Source: RPQJ01 sp963707145
GTDB taxonomy: Bacteria; Pseudomonadota; Gammaproteobacteria; Steroidobacterales; Steroidobacteraceae
Direction: 5' to 3'
Length of the DNA: 64,000 bases
NCBI GenBank assembly: GCA_963707145.1
Contig: CAVPOQ010000007.1
Location: 124,001 to 188,000 of the forward strand
Within the stretch, counting starts at the first letter, position 1; each line of letters begins with the position of its first letter. Shown one piece after another: positions 18,501 to 24,653 of this stretch. The notes beneath the pieces were generated by a model. The model worked only from the letters and a program-made list of their open reading frames with translations. It was not told the origin of the DNA and did not search any database. Position numbers and translations under genes: made by a program.

Positions 18501-19153
18501 ACCGAGTCGTAGAGCACGTAGCAGCGATGCTTCACCGCCACGCGTACCAGTTCCTCGACGAGTTCCCGCGGGTAGACGCGGCCCGTGGGGTTGTGCGGAT
18601 TGTTGAGGATGACGGATGAGATGCCGCCCCTTTCGAGCAGCCGCTCCAGCGCGCGGGGATCGGGCAGGAATTCCGGGGCTGTGGTCGGCAGCTCGACCAC
18701 CCGCTTGCCGGCGCGCTCGATGAACCAGTCGTACTCCCAGCTCGGTCGCGGCACGACGACGCCCGAACCGTCGGCGCCGAGCACCTCGAGCACGATCGCG
18801 AGTCCGGCGCGCGTGCCGGGCGTGAACAGCACCTCGTCGGGCTGGAAGCGCACCTCGGAGTCCGGGTAGTCGAGCAGGCCGTCGCGATTGAAGAACTCGG
18901 CGACCTCGCTGCGCACGTCCATGCGCCCGACCGCCGGTCCATAGCTGTGCACCGAGTTGCGGGTGATCCGCTGCGCGGCACGCACGACCTCCGGGTGCGG
19001 GGCGAAGTCGGCGTTCTTGTAGTCGCCCTGGGTCAGGTCGAGCGCGCCTTCCTGCTGGACGCGTCGTGCGAACTGGCGGACGAAGGGCTCGGGAGTGGAC
19101 AGGGCGCGGGCGGATAGGCCGCCGGCCGGAGTCGTTCGGGGCTTCGATGGCAT
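15572..19153 (-). CDS. Fusion: PLP aminotransferase (class I/II) + archaeal-type PEP-carboxylase-like domain
   Basis: One uninterrupted frame of 1193 residues. Residues about 15-435 are a fold-type-I aminotransferase: VILNNPHNPTGRVYPRE (184-191 core), VLYDSVYQR (Asp216), the PLP lysine in VVSLSGLSKMDMFGASTGAR (Lys250) and a late arginine in QRLSYGSKDV. After an Ala/Pro linker (about 440-485) comes a PEP-carboxylase-like region: TGTKHPDS (501-504), LLDLEGRQISPEWL (563-567 core), ILFRVPNPFVE (600-605), RQVRLVPLCENVGAL, RVFVAMSDTALQSGKVAADA (763-765) and LVGAGRAGFRGGFDPAHPG (817-821). These match the order of the archaeal-type PEPC family (PF14010), which is usually a free-standing protein of about 500 aa; here the region is roughly 700 aa. 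The proposed role is PEP + HCO3- to oxaloacetate, then transamination, probably to aspartate (inference). ATG 19153 was chosen over in-frame upstream starts because homology begins just after it. Confidence 0.72.
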   Translation of the reverse strand: MPSKPRTTPAGGLSARALSTPEPFVRQFARRVQQEGALDLTQGDYKNADFAPHPEVVRAAQRITRNSVHSYGPAVGRMDVRSEVAEFFNRDGLLDYPDSEVRFQPDEVLFTPGTRAGLAIVLEVLGADGSGVVVPRPSWEYDWFIERAGKRVVELPTTAPEFLPDPRALERLLERGGISSVILNNPHNPTGRVYPRELVEELVRVAVKHRCYVLYDSVYQRLDYVGWFVNPAFAHPEWRDWVVSLSGLSKMDMFGASTGARACWLVISDQVRSNGVRAREILANLSAWLVATPSTLAQDWALAALQSPLAALRRPSPYMRERRDFMLKAADELAPLGVERTDFGGTFYAPLAFPGLVGEPFDRLRNGVHERAVVNDSVDAFELLLSGGVGGIPFAAFAGGGHGAARYGTWQRLSYGSKDVKELAVFMDRVRARIEGQGRLGAGATVPAPARTPLEAVWSSTCTAEGYDALDGLERAAFEAARRRFLEDPRHETLRLTGTKHPDSTAHRAEQLERALRAAPSDAPDRARLALTHLEWNPLMEARLEYEESVADLLGPCSETLLDLEGRQISPEWLDVPEKVVLALLRHGVIPGEDRHILFRVPNPFVEQDEEKVSKILASVARTNVLFHLGCERLGVTPRRNAIHEITVPQVNSSAEIGAIVKIGTLYLQAVGELFEGPPERVDTFLARRVAPAARTALMARVRQVRLVPLCENVGALAHLPELLERFYHALERGIGIAGLPTPATFRDGLEARESIVRVFVAMSDTALQSGKVAADAACTLAVAGREEAERRLAAAAQHCGEPAPTVTFLVGAGRAGFRGGFDPAHPGVIEQFSRADGVTLQGIRADAPEETARLAAAFRAASAARPASAQRGHPVPATDAESLARLLEAGVGAHTDLLLRISPLIAPFGSLVPQTRVRIRATGSASYGRSIPGYPPEWGGGDTLPDDRDLRDAWPEGVTLPRAIVYNLACTTLGLPAVTSDISVLDRRAAVLLERHVPGYREIIASELPFFVKEAAGLVFGRKLADAVARRCLRAAAALWVDARPRADLLAPTCLFAMQYLRYLAEDSESWDETKEHESRTTREEELIRETSSVAFAALCAEQPGERWPVLQSMVDAEDATRLLLARELTLEEKREFVDLRIEGWLRALPDALSHELRPQWSRLRELGKDEITLDAIERLVALERLRGSRGA

Positions 19154-19347
19154 CGGGGAGTTCCGTGTCTGCAGCTGCGGGCGGGGCGTCGTGGGACGTG
19201 CGGTCGGGACGAACCGATGGAATACCGCAGCGCAGCAGGCGCTGCAACGCGGTAGCGTGCCGGAGCCCCTGCGGGCGCGTCCGCACATGCCCTGATTGCG
19301 ACCCCGGCGACCCCGGGCTACACGCCTATGAACTCCGGAGCGAGTGC
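19154..19347. promoter_or_regulatory. Divergent promoter region between the fusion gene and the Nfn/Kor operon
   Basis: This 194-bp gap separates the starts of the aminotransferase-PEPC gene (minus) and the NfnA-like gene (plus). It must hold the promoters of both. It is slightly less codon-like than its flanks. I could not define a convincing -35/-10 pair or operator by eye. An ATG at 19328 opens only a seven-codon frame (Met-Asn-Ser-Gly-Ala-Ser-Ala) ending just before the nfnA start at 19348, so a tiny leader peptide is conceivable but unproven. Confidence 0.4.
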
Positions 19348-20238
19348 ATGACCCACGCTGCGCACGCCGGCTACGAGATCGTGGCCCGGCAGGACTTTTC
19401 GGATGTGACGTTCCTGCTCGAGGTGCGCCACCCGATGCTGGCGAAGGCTGCCCGTGCGGGCCAGTTCGTCATCGTCATGGCGAGCGAGCGGGGGGAGCGC
19501 ATCCCGCTCACCATCGCCGACTACGACCGCGACGCGGGCACGATCACGCTCGTGATCCAGGCGGTCGGCAAGACCACCCGCGAGATGCAGCGCGACCTCG
19601 CGGTCGGGGATCGACTGGTCGCGCTGGTGGGGCCGATGGGCATCCCGAGCCACGTCGGCCAGGCGAAGAAGGTGCTGTGCGTGGGAGGAGGCCTCGGCGT
19701 GGCTCCCGTGTACCCGCAGGCGCGCGCCTGGAAGGAGAGCGGCGCCTGCGTGATAGGCGTCCTCGGCTTCCGCAACAAGGGCCTGGTCTTCTGGGAGGAG
19801 AAGTTCCGCGCTTGCTGCGACGAGCTCATCCTCTGCACCGACGATGGCTCGGCAGGCATCAAGGGCCTGGTCACCGAAGGAATCGGGCAGGCAATCGCCA
19901 GGCACCCCGACATCGAGGAGTGCGTCGCCATCGGCCCGCCGGTGATGATGAAGGGCTGTGCCGAGGCGACCCGGCCGCACAAGATCCGCACCATGGTCAG
20001 CCTCAACCCGGTGATGGTGGATGGCACGGGCATGTGCGGCGGCTGTCGCGTCAAGATCGGCGAGGTCGTGAAATTTGCCTGTGTCGACGGCCCGGACTTC
20101 GACGGCCACCTCGTCGACTTCGACGACCTCATGTTCCGCCTCCAGCGCTACAAGGCGACCGAGCGCGAAGCTGCCGCGAAGTTCGACGACAACTGCCGCA
20201 TGCGCAGCATCCCGAGCACGGCGGGAGGCCCGAGCTGA
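19348..20238 (+). CDS. NfnA / sulfide dehydrogenase-like FAD, [2Fe-2S] reductase subunit
   Basis: A 296-aa ferredoxin-NADP+ reductase-type flavoprotein of the dihydroorotate-dehydrogenase electron-transfer (PyrK/NfnA/SudB) family. An FAD-binding barrel (GQFVIVMASERGERIPLTIA) is followed by the NAD(P) domain (VLCVGGGLGVAPVYPQARAW and AIGPPVMMKGCAEATRP). A C-terminal [2Fe-2S] loop has cysteines in MVDGTGMCGGCRVKIGEV and VKFACVDGPDFDGH. In Nfn complexes this subunit exchanges electrons with NADH and couples to a larger GltD-like subunit, encoded 2 nt downstream here. It is the first gene of a five-gene operon ending with KorAB and a ferredoxin-tailed protein. Confidence 0.87.
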   Translation: MTHAAHAGYEIVARQDFSDVTFLLEVRHPMLAKAARAGQFVIVMASERGERIPLTIADYDRDAGTITLVIQAVGKTTREMQRDLAVGDRLVALVGPMGIPSHVGQAKKVLCVGGGLGVAPVYPQARAWKESGACVIGVLGFRNKGLVFWEEKFRACCDELILCTDDGSAGIKGLVTEGIGQAIARHPDIEECVAIGPPVMMKGCAEATRPHKIRTMVSLNPVMVDGTGMCGGCRVKIGEVVKFACVDGPDFDGHLVDFDDLMFRLQRYKATEREAAAKFDDNCRMRSIPSTAGGPS

Positions 20239-20240
20239 CC

Positions 20241-21770
20241 ATGGAGACCGCCAACGGGCCTCGTAAAAAGAAAAAGACCATCCGCATGATCCCGCAGGCG
20301 CGGACGCCCGCGCACGAGCAGGAACCGAAGGAGCGCGCGCGCAACTTCAAGGAAGTGAACTGCGGATACCTCGTCGAGGACGCGCAGCTCGAGGCCGAGC
20401 GTTGCCTGATGTGCCCGGAGCAGCCCTGCGTGGGCGGTTGTCCGGTAAACATCGCGATTCCGGACTTCATTCAGAAGATCACCGAGCGTGACTACAGGGG
20501 TGCGTATGACGTGATCACGGCGTCCAACCTGCTGCCCTCGGTCTGCGGCCGCGTCTGCCCGCAGGAGAGCCAGTGCGAGGGCGTCTGCACGGTGGGCGAG
20601 TCCCTCGAACCCGTGGCGATCGGGCGGTTGGAGCGCTGGGTCGGCGACCTCGCGATCAAGGAAGGCTGGTCCAACGTCCCGTACATCGAGCCCAGCGGAT
20701 TCCGCATCGGCATCGTGGGCTCCGGCCCCGCCGGCATGGCCTGCGCCGCCGACATGGCCAAGGCGGGTTGCGACGTCACGGTGTACGAGGCCTTCCACGA
20801 GCCGGGCGGCGTGCTCAAGTACGGCATCCCCGACTTCCGCCTGCCGAATTCGATCGTGGACGCGGAGATCGAGAAGCTGACGCAGCTCGGCGTGCGCTTC
20901 GAGTGCAATACGCTGGTCGGGCGGCTGTTCAGCATCGAGCAGATGATCGAGGAGATGGGGTTCCAGGCGGTGTTCATCGGCACCGGCGCGGGCTACCCGA
21001 GCTTCATGGGGATTCCCGGCGAGTCGCTGAACGGCGTGCTCTCCGCGAACGAGCTGCTGACGCGCTGCAACCTGATGCACGCGCGCGAGTTCCCGGACTA
21101 CGACACGCCGATGCAGCCGGGCAGGCGAGTCGCCGTGATCGGCGCGGGCAACACCGCCATGGACGCGCTGCGGGTGTGCCTGCGGCTCGGCGCGGACTCG
21201 GTCCGCTGCCTCTACCGGCGCAGCCGCGCCGAGGCGCCGGCCCGCGCCGAGGAGATCCACCACGCCGAGGAGGAGGGCATCGAGTTCCACTGGCTGGCGA
21301 GTCCAATCGAGATCCTCGGCGACGGCGACCGCAACGTGCGCGCATTGCGCTGTGTACGCATGACGCTCGGCGAACCCGACGCGTCCGGCCGCCGCCGTCC
21401 GGTGCCCGAGCCGGGCAGCGAGTTCGAGATCGAGGCCGACATGGTCGTCTACGCCATCGGCACGAACGCCAACCCGATCATCGGCCAGACCTCGAGGCTC
21501 AGGCTCGACAAGCGCGGTTACATCGCCACCGACGAGAGCCTCGCCACGTCCATTCCCGGGGTGTTCGCCGGAGGCGACATCGTGACCGGGGCGGCGACAG
21601 TGATCGAGGCGATGGGCGCCGGACGGCGCGCAGCGCGCGGCATGAAGGCCTTCCTCGGCCTGCGCGACACCGATTTCGTCTACCAGCAGCGGCCCGACGG
21701 CGCCGCGGCCACGCTGTTTGGCATCGATCGCGCCGAGCACGGGTACGCGCGCGTTCGGCTGTCGAGGTGA
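20241..21770 (+). CDS. NfnB / glutamate-synthase small-subunit-like flavoprotein
   Basis: A 509-aa FAD/NADPH oxidoreductase with two N-terminal [4Fe-4S] cysteine sets: CLMCPEQPCVGGCPVNIAIP and CGRVCPQESQCEGVC. FAD binding is in IGIVGSGPAGMACAADMAKA, with the family signature GGVLKYGIPDFRLP. NADPH binding is in RVAVIGAGNTAMDALRVCLR, and GVFAGGDIVTGAATVIEAMG closes the protein. This matches both GltD of glutamate synthase and NfnB of the NADH-dependent ferredoxin:NADP+ oxidoreductase. No large GltB subunit is nearby and NfnA lies 2 nt upstream, so NfnB is the better reading. The N-terminus is lysine-rich (RKKKKTIRMIPQ). The gene ends 4 nt before korA. Confidence 0.87.
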   Translation: METANGPRKKKKTIRMIPQARTPAHEQEPKERARNFKEVNCGYLVEDAQLEAERCLMCPEQPCVGGCPVNIAIPDFIQKITERDYRGAYDVITASNLLPSVCGRVCPQESQCEGVCTVGESLEPVAIGRLERWVGDLAIKEGWSNVPYIEPSGFRIGIVGSGPAGMACAADMAKAGCDVTVYEAFHEPGGVLKYGIPDFRLPNSIVDAEIEKLTQLGVRFECNTLVGRLFSIEQMIEEMGFQAVFIGTGAGYPSFMGIPGESLNGVLSANELLTRCNLMHAREFPDYDTPMQPGRRVAVIGAGNTAMDALRVCLRLGADSVRCLYRRSRAEAPARAEEIHHAEEEGIEFHWLASPIEILGDGDRNVRALRCVRMTLGEPDASGRRRPVPEPGSEFEIEADMVVYAIGTNANPIIGQTSRLRLDKRGYIATDESLATSIPGVFAGGDIVTGAATVIEAMGAGRRAARGMKAFLGLRDTDFVYQQRPDGAAATLFGIDRAEHGYARVRLSR

Positions 21771-21774
21771 GTCC

Positions 21775-23700
21775 ATGAACGCTGCAGCACAGATGCGGCC
21801 CCGAGCCGCGCCGGCCGGGAGCGCGAGCCCGCAGGCCTCGGCCAAGTCGAGGGTGACGCTCGACGAGGCCATCGTCGAGATCATGAGCGACTCGGGCGAG
21901 GGAGCGCAGAAGTGCGGTCAGTCATTCGGCTCGATCGCCGCGCGCATGGGCAACGGTGTGTGGACCGTGGAAATCATCCCTGCCGAGATCCAGCCGCCGG
22001 CGCGCAGCGTGGCGGGTGCCAGCGGCAACCGCATCCGCATCGGCTCGAAGCGCATCACCAACGGCGGCGACGAGGCCGACCTCGCGGTCGCCTTCAACGA
22101 GCAGGTGCTGCTCGGGCGCGTCAACGCAGGGGAACTCAAGCCGCGCTGCATCATCCTGCTCGAGAGCGCGTGGGCCGGGAATCCCGACCCCAAGATTGCC
22201 GCGCAGTACGTCGAGACGCGCGACCGGCTGGTCGAGGATGGCTACCGCGTTCACGAAGTGCCGATGGAGCGTGAGTGCCGCACGCTGGTCGCCGACCCGC
22301 GCAAGGGCAAGAACATGTTCGTGCTGGGGATGCTATGCAACCTCTACGACCTGGACATGGACCTCGCGCGGGACCAGATCGCATTCATCTTCGGCAAGAA
22401 GGCCGAGAAGGTCATCGAGTCGAACGTGGCGCTGCTCGAGGCAGGCCATGCCTGGGCCGAGCAGAACCTCGACTTCGGCTTCAGCGTGCCGGCAGCACGC
22501 GCCACCGAGCCGCAGCTCGTCATCAACGGCAACACCGCGCTCGCACTCGGCATCCTCGCCTCGGGCATGGACATCTGCGCGATGTATCCCATCACGCCGG
22601 CCACCTCCGCCTCGCACTACCTGAGCGACGTGTTCGAGCGCGCCGGCGGCATCGTCCACCAGGCCGAGGACGAGATCGCGGCCTGCGCCTTCGCGATCGG
22701 CGCCTCCTACGCAGGCAAGGTTGCGGTCACGATCACCTCCGGGCCCGGGTATTCGCTCAAGCAGGAGGGCATCGGGCTCGCCGTCATGGCCGAGATCCCG
22801 CTCGTCGTGGTGGACGTGCAGCGCGGCGGCCCGAGCACCGGCCAGCCGACCAAGGCGGAGCAGAGCGATCTGCTCACCACGATGTTCGGCAGCCATGGCG
22901 ACGCCCCGAAGGTGGTGATGGCCACGAGCAGCATCGAGGACTGCTTCTACTCGATGATCACGGCGCGCCGCATCGCCGAGACCCTCAACATGGTCGTCGT
23001 GGTGCTGTCGGACGCGAGCCTCGCCACAGCCCAGCAGCCGTTCCCGAGGCCGCAGTTCAGCGAGGACTGGGTGGCGCCGCCGATCGACCAGAACCCGGTG
23101 CCCGAGGGCGCCAAGCCCTATGACTGGGACCCGATCACCGGCCTTTCGCGACGCTTCGTGCCCGGACAGCCGAACGGCATGCACACGCTCACCGGCCTGG
23201 CGCACGACCGCGCGAGCCGGGTGGCCTACGACGGCGAGACCAACGAGCAGGGCATGCACGCCCGCAGCCTGAAGCTCGCCGCCCTGCAGAAGATGCTTAC
23301 GCCACCGAAGGTGTTCGGCGCCGAGGAGGGCGACCTGCTGGTCGTCGGCTGGGGCAGCACCAAGGGCGCGATCGAGGAGTCGGTCGAGCGGCTGCGCGCC
23401 GAGGGGCACAAGGTCTCCGCACTGCACCTGCAGTTCCTGCAGCCCATGCCGCCCGGCATCAAGGAAATCCTGCAGCGCTTCGGGCAGGTGATCACCGTCG
23501 AGGGCAACTGGTCCGACCGGCCCGATGATCCGCTCATCGACGAGAGCAACCGCCGCTACTCGGCCCTCGCGATGCTGCTGCGGTCCCGCTACCTGGTGGA
23601 CGTGGACTGCTGGTCCGAGGTCCGTGGCCGGCCGATCAATCCCGGCTCGATCTGCAACGAACTGCGCAGGCGCCTCGCCCGCGAGGAGTTCCGGCGATGA
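21775..23700 (+). CDS. korA: 2-oxoacid:ferredoxin oxidoreductase, fused gamma-alpha subunit (KorA-like)
   Basis: A 641-aa subunit. The N-terminal gamma domain (about 25-220; GAQKCGQSFGSIAARMGN) is fused to the alpha domain beginning NGNTALALGILASGMDICAM, with YPITPATSASHYLSDVFERA, QAEDEIAACAFAIGASYAGK, TITSGPGYSLKQEGIGLAVM and VDVQRGGPSTGQPTKAEQSD. The YPITPaT and GPSTG motifs mark two-subunit 2-oxoglutarate or 2-oxoacid:ferredoxin oxidoreductases. The reaction is reversible: 2-oxoglutarate + CoA + 2 oxidised ferredoxin to succinyl-CoA + CO2. The substrate is inferred; pyruvate or branched 2-oxo acids remain possible. Its TGA overlaps the ATG of korB (ATGA). Confidence 0.88.
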   Translation: MNAAAQMRPRAAPAGSASPQASAKSRVTLDEAIVEIMSDSGEGAQKCGQSFGSIAARMGNGVWTVEIIPAEIQPPARSVAGASGNRIRIGSKRITNGGDEADLAVAFNEQVLLGRVNAGELKPRCIILLESAWAGNPDPKIAAQYVETRDRLVEDGYRVHEVPMERECRTLVADPRKGKNMFVLGMLCNLYDLDMDLARDQIAFIFGKKAEKVIESNVALLEAGHAWAEQNLDFGFSVPAARATEPQLVINGNTALALGILASGMDICAMYPITPATSASHYLSDVFERAGGIVHQAEDEIAACAFAIGASYAGKVAVTITSGPGYSLKQEGIGLAVMAEIPLVVVDVQRGGPSTGQPTKAEQSDLLTTMFGSHGDAPKVVMATSSIEDCFYSMITARRIAETLNMVVVVLSDASLATAQQPFPRPQFSEDWVAPPIDQNPVPEGAKPYDWDPITGLSRRFVPGQPNGMHTLTGLAHDRASRVAYDGETNEQGMHARSLKLAALQKMLTPPKVFGAEEGDLLVVGWGSTKGAIEESVERLRAEGHKVSALHLQFLQPMPPGIKEILQRFGQVITVEGNWSDRPDDPLIDESNRRYSALAMLLRSRYLVDVDCWSEVRGRPINPGSICNELRRRLAREEFRR

Positions 23701-24653
23701 GCACCGCGAGCGTCTGCCTACACCACCTCTTCGAGGAGAACCGCGCGCTCGAAGACTATCAGGGCGGCGTGCCGCGCTGGTGCAAGGGCTGCGGCGACAA
23801 CGCCATCCTCGCCGCCCTGCAGCGGCTGTGCCGCGACGAGGGATTGCGCCCGGAGAAGACCGTGTTCGTGTCGGGCATCGGCTGCTCGAGCCGCCTGCCG
23901 CATTACATGCGTACCTACGGGTTCCACGGCATCCACGGCCGCGCGCTGCCGATCGCCGAGGGCATCAAGCTCGCGCGCCCCGACCTGCACGTGTTCGTGA
24001 ACACCGGCGACGGGGACTGCTGCAGCATCGGCGCCGCGCATTGGATCCACGCGGTCCGCTACAACATGAACCTGACCGTGCTGCTGCACGACAACCACAT
24101 CTACGGTCTCACCAAGAAGCAGGCCTCGCCGACCTCGCCGCTCGGCACCCGGAGCAACACGACCCCGCGCGGCTCCTACCTGGATGCCATGAGCCCGCTC
24201 ACCGTGACGCTCGGCGTGCAGAACGTCTCGTTCGTCGCGCAGGCCGTGGACTGGATCCCGGAGACGCTGTTCCAGATCGTCACCGCGGCGTTCCGTCACC
24301 GGGGCCTGTCGTTCGTGCGCATCCTGCAGCGTTGCCCGGAGTTCGTCGGCTCGATGTTCGAGCCTTGGGTGCACGACCCGCAGCGCATGCTGATGCTCAC
24401 GCACGAGGACGGCATCCGGGTGAGCCCGGCCCTGCAGAAGATCTACCGCAACCAGGTCGAGCACGACCCCGCGAACATTCACCGCGCCCGCGAGATCGCC
24501 TCGAGCGAGGACCCGATCCCGGTGGGCATCCTGTACCGCAATCCCGAGGTGCCGTGCTACGAGGACCTGCGCCGCTCCGACATGCTCCGAACTACCGACA
24601 CGATCCGGACCTCGCTCGACGCGGAGTTCGACAAGTTCACCGTCTGGCCGTGA
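23697..24653 (+). CDS. korB: 2-oxoacid:ferredoxin oxidoreductase, beta subunit (KorB-like)
   Basis: A 318-aa thiamine-diphosphate subunit that also carries an iron-sulfur cluster. Cysteines are in PRWCKGCGDNAILAAL and VFVSGIGCSSRLPHYM. The ThDP/Mg motif is GDGDCCSIGAAHWIHAVRYN (Gly-Asp-Gly to Asn), followed by LLHDNHIYGLTKKQASPTSP, the usual KorB signature. Later cysteines include SFVRILQRCPEFVG. Together with KorA it forms the catalytic core. The last bases overlap the GTG start of the following gene, so translation of the three genes is probably coupled. Confidence 0.92.
   Translation: MSTASVCLHHLFEENRALEDYQGGVPRWCKGCGDNAILAALQRLCRDEGLRPEKTVFVSGIGCSSRLPHYMRTYGFHGIHGRALPIAEGIKLARPDLHVFVNTGDGDCCSIGAAHWIHAVRYNMNLTVLLHDNHIYGLTKKQASPTSPLGTRSNTTPRGSYLDAMSPLTVTLGVQNVSFVAQAVDWIPETLFQIVTAAFRHRGLSFVRILQRCPEFVGSMFEPWVHDPQRMLMLTHEDGIRVSPALQKIYRNQVEHDPANIHRAREIASSEDPIPVGILYRNPEVPCYEDLRRSDMLRTTDTIRTSLDAEFDKFTVWP

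Noticed and set aside
13829..18619. Very long open frame on the + strand (about 1600 codons)
   Set aside because: It lies antisense to the aminotransferase-PEPC gene and across glycerate kinase. Its translation is Arg/Ala/His-rich low-complexity text typical of GC-rich shadow frames, with no domain.
20241..21770. Glutamate synthase small subunit (GltD) reading of the flavoprotein
   Set aside because: There is no GltB nearby, and an NfnA-like [2Fe-2S] flavoprotein gene sits 2 nt upstream, so the Nfn-type interpretation is preferred, though GltD cannot be excluded by sequence alone.
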